Below are positions 48,601 through 60,600 of a DNA stretch of 64,000 nt, in pieces; the first letter of the stretch is position 1, and each line of letters starts with the position of its first letter. The notes under the pieces were generated by a model that saw only the letters and a program-made list of their open reading frames with translations, was not told the origin of the DNA and did no database searches. The stretch is taken from the NCBI GenBank assembly GCA_943736015.1, contig OX031061.1, positions 57,976,192-58,040,191 of the forward strand, given 5' to 3'. Source of the DNA: Tridacna crocea. Its lineage: Eukaryota > Mollusca > Bivalvia > Cardiida > Cardiidae. The position numbers and the translations under genes are program-made.

Positions 48601-51600
48601 TTTTCGTATTCATCAATCTCAAAAATTCAAATATAATATGATTTTGAATCAGAAAAGCTGGAAATATTTAATCCTTTACTCCACAGACACTCATTTCTAT
48701 GCATTGCTTGTAGGAGCCTTTCGAAAACATTGTGGCAAAAGGTGAAATTGCTCGTGATGAGCAATTTCATCTTTTGTCACGATGTTTTCTATGCTATCAA
48801 AAGGTGTCATATACACATAAGAAACAGGTTCATCCTTGCTGTTATTTATGGTCAATTAAAGATACCATAGAAATGCCTTATGGGGTAAAGGGTTAAAAAA
48901 AGAATAGAGATGAAAAATCAAATTCTTAATTCCCCCTCAATTACTTGTTTCCATCCCTAATTTCTACCATTTCAGATCAGCCTTCCTATAACAGACACAC
49001 CTGAGTTGGACACACCCCAGCCCCAGTTACCCAGAATTGTGATAGGGGACGAGGACTCTGCTTTAAAAGGAACTGATAAAGCGAAGGATACCCTTTCTTC
49101 TATTGTACCTAAAAAACGGAAAAAATTCTTGAGACAGGTATTGTAGAACATTGTAACCTTTTACTGCACAATCACACATTTTAAAATGCTGAGAGAGAAG
49201 GGTTTTAAAAATACATGGAGAAAAGGAGAAGGTCGCTTATCTATAAAATGGTTAATAGTTAGAATTGTCAAATTATCTGTTAGTCAAAATACAAACTATG
49301 ACCTTCAAAGAACAGAGAACATTGGGTATAAAGGAGAAAATGCTTAATAGGGTCAGTAATTACTTGAAGTACTAACTTTAGGAACCTTATTCCAGATGGG
49401 TTTGAAAAGCTGGTTGTTTTTAATTCCTTACCAAAAGACGAACAAAATTTGGTCTGGATTAAATTGAAAAGTTATTTGGAAAAGAAAATTGTAATGAGTA
49501 TACATGCAATGAAATGAGCTGATTATTGAATATCTAAAGAGATATATAGCATCTGACATAAGAGGGCTTTTGAGATAGGATTTTATTAAACGAATCAAGG
49601 GAAATGTTATTAAGCAAGCCTTTGGCGAGCTTAATAACATTTCCCCTGATGAGTTTGATAAAATCTTATCTCAAATGCCCACAAATGTCAGATTCTTTTT
49701 ATCACATAATGATATGTCAGGAAATATAGATCAGATGATGCAAAAACATCCATAAATGCACCCGCTGTATTTTCTGTGAGACCCATTCACTTGTATGAAA
49801 TGCGTGGAAAATGACATCAAAAATGACATCACACAAGTGTGATATCAAACGTGAGTAAGATATGAAAATTTGTAATGGGTATATTACACTGAAAACAAGG
49901 GAGGTTATGTGATAAATTAATATTCTATCAAATGTACCCTGATTTTATGACACTGATGGGAAGAATTTTGAGTGTTTTGAGGGAGAAGATATAAATGCTG
50001 TTTACCAGCATTTCTTCCTAAACTCACAATGTATCTTAAACTTCAGAAGAGAAATGCAACCATTTTAGATTGTGAACAGCTGCTAGTATTTGTTGTCTAT
50101 GAATACTTTTTCTTTTGGAGAAGTCTAATGAGTATTACTTAGTAAAGAGTTCCTATGTGGATCCCTGAAATACGCCCCTTATCTTTCTGTCTGAGTTCTT
50201 AACCTTTTATTCCATAAGGAATTTCTATGGTATCTCTAATTGAGCCTAAATAACAGCAAGGATGAAGCCGTTTCTTATGTGCATATGACACTTTTTGATA
50301 GTGTAGAAAACATTGTGGGAAAGGGTGAAATTGCTCGTCCCGAGCAATTTCACCTTTTGCCACAATGTTTTCCAAAGGCTCCTACAAGCAATGCGTATTA
50401 ATGAGTATCTATGGAGTAAAGGGTTAAAATTGGTCGTTACTAGCATTGTTTTGGTTCTTTTCTTCCAATTACTACTGTCATATGCATTTCCCCAGCAGCA
50501 TTAGGGGTAATAAAGTCCTTTCTTATTCATGACAGCATAGCATGCCAACCTCCACAACATCTGAGGATGAGTCGGAGTCTGTGATTGGATCTTCCTCCTC
50601 TGTTGATGTTGGCCCCTCCTCCTTGGAGACAGAGGGAGGGGCTACAGGTGATGTTGTGCTGGAAGCTCCACCCTCCTCTGCACAGGAACAAGTAACCTCC
50701 ACACAGACTGTTTCAGCAAACCCCACAGAAGCTCTAAATATCCCAAGTACAGTTCCTGTTGTTGACACAAGTGCTATGGCAGAGTAAGTACATAGAATTT
50801 TTTTTTTTTAATACCCTTTTATAACCAGCATTTTCTCCTTTTCCCATAATATTTACTACCCTTCCAACAATAATTTCAAATTCTCATCCACATTACAAAT
50901 GCTTTGAATTTGGGCAAATGTAAAATTTTGTTGTTTGGTAAAGATAAATGTAAAAGATATTTTTAAGTGCAGTAAACTGTATATCCAGGTTCTACTGTAG
51001 TCTAAAACACGCATTTTATAAGCTCAGCTGTTTTTGGAAAAAAAAAAATCAAGGTATTGTTATGACTCTGGCATTGTTCTTGTCTACTCCATCGTATGAA
51101 AACTTTTGACATTTTAGAATATTTAACTTTTTACCACACAAGCCCGACTTTTAAAGGTGGGTATTTAGAATTTTCACATCACACAAAATTAAAAAATATA
51201 TATGTCACTGGTATTTATATGAAAAAACAATACAAATCATCCGTAATTTAATTGAAAAAAAAAGTTTTTTTGGTGGTATTCCCTTAACAGGCTACGTAGC
51301 CTCTTAAGCTATTTTTAGATTTCCCGCCAAAAACAAAAAAGAGCATTGTGGGAATGTTCAGTGACTTGCACATGACTAATGACTATTAAATTCCGTAAAG
51401 TAACAAATAAGTAATTATTTTCCATAATGTCTAGAACTTTGGATGCTATGTTTGAAGCTTCGTCTGTATATTTCTGGTATGTAAATGAGTGAGTTGCTAA
51501 TGTAAAAATAGACAGTATTTCCCTTCAGTGTCGACCTGGGCTGTAGTAAATCTCTAATTTATCTAGCTGTCGGATGGTTTTTGACTGTTGGGGTTTTATG

Positions 51601-54600
51601 AATGAAAATGATTAGGCTTAGGGAGTACAAGGATAGGATAATTTTTTTCTATTTTTGTAAAATTTTCGCCCAAAAATCTGAAGGGCCACCTTTAATGACC
51701 CTGAGAAAGAAGCCTATAGAAAACATTATTGGAAAGGAGAAAATGCTGGTAACCATCATTTCCTCCTTTTCCCACAATATGTTCTATCCTATCAAAGTCA
51801 GAAGTCATCATACTAACAAGATTTAATTTGTTGTCTGCAGATGTTTTGAAGTAGGTCCAGTCCAAAAATTGTCATTTGGTAAAGAGTCAACCCATTACCA
51901 CACATCCCTACTTTTGAAGACCCTAAGAAAGAAGCCTTTGGAAAACATTGTGGGAAAAGGAGAAAAAGCATTTTCTCCTTTTCCCACGATTTTTTCTACC
52001 CTTCACAAAACAAATTTCTAATTTTCAGTCACTCTTATTTTGTCGTCTGCAAATGCTTTCGATTTGAACAAACCTAAAATTCTGTGGTTTGGTAAAGAAT
52101 TAAATCATTCATAAAGACAGTTGCTTCATACATCAGCAAGTTGTTTAGTATCAGAAGGGAAACCTTCACTTTTCTCTTTCTTTATGATTTAGACCGCAGA
52201 CAAGCAAAACCCAGTTACAAGCTCTAGTCCAGGTTCTTCTGCAGCTGCCAAATGGTCAGACAATCCCTGTACAAGTCCCAGCATCCAACATAGCTTCTCC
52301 AAGACAGCAAGCCTTGTCCTCACAGCCAGTCATACAAAACAGTGCTCCGGCACCAAAATCTCAAATCACACAGACTTTGCCTCAGAATGTGTCTTCCTTG
52401 ATTGTGCAAGGGAGCCAACCTGTAGTGCAAAATGTAGTACAAAATGTGCAGGGAACCATTTTGACCCCACAGCAGGCAATAGTTAAACAGAACCCACAGT
52501 CCAGTATACCATTAACTGTGAGACCAATACAACTGGGAACTGGCCAAGTTGTTGGAAATCAAGCAGCCAATGAGAAACCAGGAAATTTCAAGACAATAAT
52601 GATTCAACAGAATCCTGGTCTTCCAAACACAGGGATCCAGTTTGGTCAGAATGTGGTGACAGTCTCGCCCCCTAGGGTGACTTTATCACAGACAAAATTG
52701 CAATCAGGGAGCCAATCATATACTAAACAGGTAAGCCTTTTTTTTTTCGTTGGACTAAAGAATATATTGTAAAGTGAAGGAATTCTACGAAATCTATGTA
52801 TGTGTGACCTGTCACACAAAAAAGGACCCATCTGGGAACTGCGAAAAGTGTCAACCCCGGTCAGCCTCTGCGATTTGTGCAGACTGACCAGGGTCAACAC
52901 TTTTGGCTTTTATAATATTTTCTGTATGAAAAGTGGTCATTAATCATTTTTTAATTATCATCTTAAATTGAACCGCACTATCGTTGATATTTTCATGAAA
53001 TTGATGTAAAGAATTCCCATTTTGTCCCTTTTCGCATGAAGGGTCACCTATTTTTATCTAGAAATTGCATATCTGCAGGATACAAAAAAGGATTTTTGTT
53101 CTCAAGCATTTAAAAGAAGAATTTTTTGAGAATAATTATGCTAATTATACTGCAAACAACTTTATCATCATCTGATTGGACAATATGCCCACAACATAAT
53201 ATATATCGTGTACACTGGCAAAACCAATGAAAAATCAGTTTTCCTTTCGATAGCCCTATATACATGACTACACTATCAACACAACATTCAAAATGGTGTT
53301 GTCGATCAAAATTAATATCAAGATTATGCGCCAAGCTGCAAGTTTTAGCACATATTACCAATGTTTCAGTGACGTCAGTTCCCAGTGATTTCAATTTTGA
53401 CTGAATTTGGGCACTCAGAAATTGAGTAGAAATTTTACTTTGTCAGCATACTCAATTGTATAAACCGAAAAACAGGCAAAATTCCAATAAAAAATGTTGG
53501 AATGGTTATTGTACAGTCAGTGGCAGGGGACTTTGAAACTTGTTCAAGGCTGTGGTGAATCATGTCCCCCCAAGCTTTCTCCTTTTTTGAACATTGTTTT
53601 TTTGCCCTATCAAAGACAAATTACATAATCTGAGCAACATTGAAATTTTCGTCTGCAAATCCTTTCAATTTAGATAGGTCTAAAATTTTGGTATGTGACA
53701 GAGGATTAACCCTTTCCCAAACAACAGAATTTTAGACAGGCCCAAATTGTAAGCACTTTCAGATGACAAAATAAATATAACTCAAAATTTGAAATTTGTC
53801 TCCAGCAGAGTAGAAAATAAATGTGGGAAAAGGAGAAAATGCTGGTTACCAGCATTTTCTGCTTTTCCCACATTTTTTTTTTTAAAAGGCTTCTATCTCA
53901 TTGTTGTAAATACCAGGTATTGTGTGGTTAAAGAGTTAAATTATCTGCATACCCTATCTTTGCCTTCAGAGATTAAAAGAAGCTCTACAGCAGCAGAATA
54001 GTCAGAAAATCTCACAACTTATCCAGGCCCATGAAATCAAACAGGAACACCGGGAGCAGGACAATCACAGTGTTGTGTCATCTTCAGGGTCTGTGTCGTC
54101 CCCAGAAGAACGACCATATTCACTTTTGCTTGGGTGAGTAATTAACTGTTTTTGAGAAAAAATGTCAAGGTATTGTCGTTGCCTTGGCAATATTAGTTTG
54201 CCTCTTCTTTGTCATGGTGTTTGTGCAAAACCATGACATGTTTGTCATGGGATATCTCAGATGAGTTCGAAAATGGGTCATGTTGGGTCAAAAACTAGGT
54301 CACTAGGTCAAATCTTATAAAAACCCTGTGTATGCTCTAGAGGCCATATTTTCAGTCCGATACTCACGAAACTTGGTCAGAATATATGCCTTAAAGATAT
54401 CTCGCAAGAGTTGTAAAGTAAGTCTCGTTGGGTCAAAAACTAGATCACTAGGTCACATCTTAGAAAAACCTTGTGTACACTCTACAGGCCACATTTTCTG
54501 TCCAATACTCCTGAAAGATGGTCAGAATGTTTTTGTTGCTGATATCTCAGATGAGCATTAAAATGGGCCATGTTAGGTCAAAAAACTTTGTGTACACTCT

Positions 54601-57600
54601 AGAGGCCATATTTTATGAATCCATAATCATGCAGTAACTTGCTTAGTAAGGAGCTTCTTGCAAAAGGGGGCTTAACTCATAACCAAACGACAATGTTGTA
54701 GGCTTGGCCAAATCGAACGCATTTGCAGACGACAAAATAAAAGTGGCTGAAAACTTGAAATTTGTTTTGTGAGAGTAGAAAACACTGTGGGAAAAGGAGA
54801 AAATGCTGGTTACCAGCATTTTCTCCTTTTCCCACAATGTTTTCTAAAGGCTTCCTTCTCGGTGTCGTCAAAAGTATGGATTGTGTGGTAACGGGTTAAT
54901 ACATCTCGGTGATGCATGATACCTTGCTAGCTATCACATGACTATGGATGCATAAAATGCATTTAATCTAAAAATTTAATGGATTGGAAGGTAGATGGAT
55001 CCTTTGACATGCAGAAAATTTACAAGTAGCAAGAAGCATGGGCTCGTGTTTGTCTGTGCAAACGGAGCAGACTGACAAGGGTCGGTACTTTTTGTAGATG
55101 CATGAAACCATATCTCCAAAGGGGATTTCTCATATATTTGTTGCTTTTTGTTTGTTCAGAAATGAAGGCAATCCTCTTTTCTATTTTTTTTTTTTTTTTT
55201 TTAACCCATTACCACACAATCCCTACTTAAGACTACCCTGAGAGAGAACCCTTTAGAAAACATTTTCTCCTTTTCCCACATGTTTTCTACCATTCACAAA
55301 AGAAAAATTCAAATTTTCAGTCACGTTTATTTTGTTGTCTGCAAATGCTTTCGATAGTCCTAAAATTTTGTCGTTTGGTAAAGAGTGAACTCTTAACCAA
55401 ATACCAAACAACAAAATTTTAGACTGTTCCAAATTGAAAGCACTTGCAGACGACAAAATAAACGTAAAAAAATAAACGTAAAATAAAAAAAAATGAAAAT
55501 TGTTTTGGGAAAGGTAGAAAATACTTTTGGAGAAGAAAATGCTGGTTACCAGCATTTTCTCCTTTTCCCACAGTTTTTTTAAATGAGTTTATCTTGGGGT
55601 TGTAAAAACCAGGGATTGTTTGGTAAAGCGCTAATTGGATATTTAAAAGAAGAAACCTATAGGTTGTATATGTTAAATTTTGCAGTACTCATACACCAGA
55701 CTCAATGGAATCGGAGTCCAAAAGGAAGAAGTTTTTGGAAAGAAACAGGTAAGAATTTCAAGCCTTTCTGTTGATTCTAACTACATAAATTCTTTATGTT
55801 GTGATCAGCCTTTAGATGGGGAATATGTAGGCGAAATTTGTTTTTTACAGTAAGACAGACCTCCGGATAGAGGGAGTGATTTTGATTTCAAAATTGAAAA
55901 TATTAATTATTCTCCACTAAACTGTATGTTATGGGCACTCATTAGATTCGTCTCATTGAGACAATTCTAATGAGTAATCATAACATAGGGTTTGGAAGAG
56001 AAATAATGGATTAAAATTACAATCACTCCCTCTTATCTGAGCTCTGGTAAGAGATCGAAATTTATTTCATCGAGTAATCATCATCGTAATATTTTCAGGA
56101 GTGCCAAAGCCACAAGTAAAAATATTACGGAATCTGATTAAGTTAATGAGATGAAATAAATGTTGATCTTTCACTTTAACCCACTACCACACAATCCCTA
56201 CTTTTGACGCCCCTGAGAAAGAAGCCTTTTGAAAACACTGTAGGAAAAGGAGAAAATGCTGGTAACCAGCATTTTCTCCTTTTCCCACAGTGTTTTCTAC
56301 CCTTCCCAGAACAAATTTCAATTTTTCAGTCACCCTTGTTTTGTCGTCTGCAAATGCTCTCAATTTGGACGAGTCTAAAATTTTCTCGAGTGGTAAAGAG
56401 TTAAACTCAGTTTATGTGTTAAGAATCATCAAACATTTTATAATAACTTTGTCATTACTAAGATTTTACATAGAACTTGGACTAGTTATTGAAGACCACT
56501 CCTTCATGCATCACATTGTCTCTATTGAAGTACAATACCTGACTACTGCACCAGAGAGATATCTCTTTGGCTCGGTGGTTATGGTATTGGTCTTTTAACC
56601 CATTAGCACACAATCCCTACTTTTGACGCCCCTGAGAAAGAAGCCTTTTGAAAACATTGTGGGAAAAGGAGAAAATGCTGGTAACCAGCATTTTCTCCAT
56701 TTCCCACAATGTTTTCTACCCTTCACAAAACAAATTCCAAATTTTCAATCACTTTTATTTTGTCGTCTGCAAATGCTTTTAATTTGGACCAGTCTAAAAT
56801 ATTGCCGTTTGGTAATGGGTTAATCCTCAAAAACGAGGTTATTTGTCTCTTCAAGGGTTTGAATCCCGCCATATGTGGTTTGTATTTGAGCTATGCATTT
56901 AATTGTTTCTATGTTATGGACTTTGTCCATAAGATGGAGGCTTGTCCGGGATTGGCCATTGAGCCATTAATCCCATTTGTTGTCTGAAAACAGACTTTCT
57001 GCCTAATAAGGCTTTGAGTCATCAATATTTGACGACTTTAAGAGGGGGTGTGTTACGGAGACCACTTCTTCATGCATGGCTTTGTCCCGATTTAAATACA
57101 ATACCTGAATACTGCATCGAAGAGATGATGGTGTTTGAGCTATGCATTTTTTTTATTTTTATATGTTACGGACTTTGTTCGTAAGATTATTAAGTATCAA
57201 AAGAGTTTGGTAACTATCAAATTATGTTTTGCTTAGTTATACAACTTTTTGATACGCAGTTTTCACTAAGAATCAACCTACTTCTAAAAGAAACTGTAGC
57301 TGGGCATCAGCACCAGTAATCGGTACTCATGTTCAATTTTATGCACTTTTTCAGAGCGGCAGCAGCAAGATGTCGGCAGAAACGGAAATACTGGATTTCA
57401 AACTTGGAAAAGAAAGCGGATGATTTAACCAGTCAAAACACCAAACTTTGTGTATGACAACTTAATCTCATAGCTGTTATGTATTGAAATTTGGATTTTA
57501 ACTCTTTACCACATAATATCGACTTTTAACGAACCAGAGGAAGAAGCCTTTTGAAAACAATTGTGGGAAAAGGAGAAAATGCTGGTAACCAGCATTTTCT

Positions 57601-60600
57601 ACTTTTCCCACAATGTTTTTCACCCTGCCCTACACAAATTTCAAATTTTCAGTCACTTTTATTTTCATGTCTACAAATGCTTTTAATTCCGACAACTTCA
57701 AAAACTTGTCGTTTGGTAAAGAGTTAATTTGATTCTACATCCAAATGATTCTGTCAAAAGGCAGTGGGCTTTGCTTGGGAGTTTTTTCAGGCAGGGAGCT
57801 CTGAGCCTCAAACCAGTATTGCTAAATCCCAGGAAACACATGAACAAGTGAGCTGTCACAATATGAGAGCAATAATGTGTAACCCTTTACTAAATGACAA
57901 AATTTTAAACTGGTCAGTGTTGAAAGCAATTGTAGACAACAGAATAAACTTAACTCAAAAATTGAAATTTCTTTCCAGCAGGGTAGAAAACATTGTAGTA
58001 AAAAGGAGAAAATGCTGTTTTCTCAAGGTCGTAAAAAACAGAGATTTTTTGGTAAAGGGTTAAGTCTTTACCATACAAGTTTAAGTCTTTGGAAGACAAG
58101 AAAATTTTAAACAGGGCCATATTCAGAGTGCAACACGCGAAAAGGTGCATTCGGACATTTGCGTAAAGTGTCGTCTCGGATCAGCGTGTGCAGTCCATGC
58201 AGGCTAATCCGAAACGACACTTTCCAATTTTATGTGATTTTCTGTTTCACGCAAGTCTACTGTAGCACAAAATCTAATGTAGTCGGAAAGTGGCGTCTCG
58301 GATTAGCCTGCGCGGACTGCGCAGGCTAATCCGAGACGACACTTTACGCAAATGTCCGAATGCACCTTTTCGCGTGTTGCACTCCATTCAATACATACAC
58401 AGGTGACATTTTAAGTGTGGCCAAAATTATGGGATTTGACTGTAACAGGTTATAAAAAATTGCGGAAAAAGGAAAAAAATGCTTTTATTGTTTTCATATT
58501 ATATGCTGTTTGTCAGAATTGTTACAAGTTGGGATTTTGTGATAACAGGTTAAACTGGCATAAAGCAGCATATAGCCATTAACTCATTACCACATGATCC
58601 CTACTTTTGACGACCCTGAGAAAGAGGCCCTTAGAAAACATTGCAGGAAAAGGAGAAAATGCTGGTAACTAGCATTTCCTCCTTTTCCCACAATGATTTT
58701 TAACCTTCACTTAAAAAAATTCAAATTTTCAGTCGCTTTTATTTTATCGTCTGCAAATGCGTTTGATTCGGACCAAAATACAATACTGTCCTTTAACTCT
58801 TAAGCAATCATTCCAGACTTTTAACAACCCTGACAAAGAAGCCTTTAACCAGCATTTAACCAGCTGGTAACCAGCATTTTCTCCTTTTCTTGCCAGGTTT
58901 TCTACCCTTCACAAAACAAATTTAAAATTTTCAGTCGCATTCATTTTGGACAAACCTAAAGACAAACCTAAAATTTTGTCGTTTGGTAATGAGTTAAATC
59001 CTCAATCCCAGGTTTTAATGACATAAAGAAAGTGAGCTTTTGATGGTGGAAAAAAGAGCATTTACTGGTAACCAGCAATTTCTCCTTTTCACTCAACATT
59101 TTTAACCCATTGAGAGATGAATCCCCACACTTGATTTATTGATTGATTTTATGGTGTTTTCTACATTATTTCAGTAATATCACAGTGGCTAAAGCACCCA
59201 TCTATGTATTTCATGGCAATATTTATGTTGTCTGATCGTATATTGAAGATTTGCAAGTTGCAATTTTCAAGTGTCAACTCTTCCTGGTTGAGGAATTATC
59301 TCCCTTGAACTTGACACTTTTTTTTCTATCAAAGCGGTGGCGGTGGTATTAAATCACATTCAGTGACAGCTCTAGTTTCTTCAGCAAAGTGTTTATCATT
59401 CAACAATGTTCTTTTCAGGATGAAGTGAAATCTTTAAGGAAAGAGGTGGCCCAACTCAAAACTCTTCTCATTGCTCATAAGGACTGTCCAGTTACTATGC
59501 AACAAAGGTCACAAGGTCATATTACTGCAGAAACTTGTGAGTAATCGGGTTGATATAGATATTTATTTCATGCTTTCTGGAAGGTTATTGAGAAATATCG
59601 GTGAAATACTCTTTGATACTTCATGGTTGCGACCACTGAAAATAAATGTACTAGTTTTTACATTCTAGTTACCTTGGTAAAATGTGCGTGACTCCCAACT
59701 AGATGGAAAATGTGACATCATTTACCTTACATTTCTCGCCCTTGATGTAATATTGTAATGCATTACTATGTGGAGGAGGTACACAACGGGGAAAAACTGA
59801 AAAGAATTGCACTGGTTTTTGATCAAGTTCCTCCCAGAAAAGGGTAAAAGCATGAAATAAATAGAATATTTGTGGTTTTTTTTGGTTAAAGATCGAAATT
59901 TATTTCATTGATTAAACATCATTAGTAAAATTTTCACGAGTGGCACAGCCACTCGTGAAAATATTACCGATGATGTTCACGAGATGAAATAAATTTGGAT
60001 CTTTTAGTGAAAAAAATAAATATCCTTTCTATATAGAGAAATATAAAATGACATTAGCATCAGTCTGCTACTACGTGTGGATCTTGGGCTTGTTGAAGGT
60101 CATCACTATCAACATTGTGGTTTAACCCTTTACGGGACGACAAAATTTTAACCTAGTCCAAATTGGAAGCATTTTCAGACGCTTAAATGGTGCAATGTCT
60201 CTAAGACAGCATAGAAAACATTGTGGGTGACCCATCATGCCAAATGGGACCATCTGGAATTCTGTATATCAATTAGATGAAAACAGATCAACGATAGTGC
60301 ATGTCAGTTTAGGCTGATAATTCAAAAATGATTGTATAACAAGGTACAATGACAAGGTACAATGATTCATACAGAAATTGTCATTAAAGCGAAAAGCGAA
60401 ATTGCCTCATCTGGTAAAGAGTTAAGACAATTAAACAAACCCTTTCACAGTGCTCCAGATAGAGGGAGTGATTTTGATTTCAAAATTGAAAATGTTAATT
60501 GTCTTCCAGTAAACCCTATGGTGTGGGTACTCATTAGAATCGTCTCATCGATACAATTCTAATGAGTACCCACAACATAGGGTTTTGAAGAGAAATGATG

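Noticed and set aside
50523-50768. Reverse-strand ORF opposite ATF2-like exon 5
   Set aside because: It mirrors a Ser/Glu/Thr-rich coding exon that is confirmed by phase and splice sites; no independent evidence.
56204-56823. Conserved 66-codon ORFs starting MTPLRKKPFENIVGKGENAG that recur many times
   Set aside because: They are translations of the P1 element through its palindrome; the same peptide appears wherever P1 is in the right frame, and indels break it freely in other copies.
60120-60425. A single novel palindromic element
   Set aside because: It resolves into a P1 left end, a partial TGTGACC MITE and a P1 tail.
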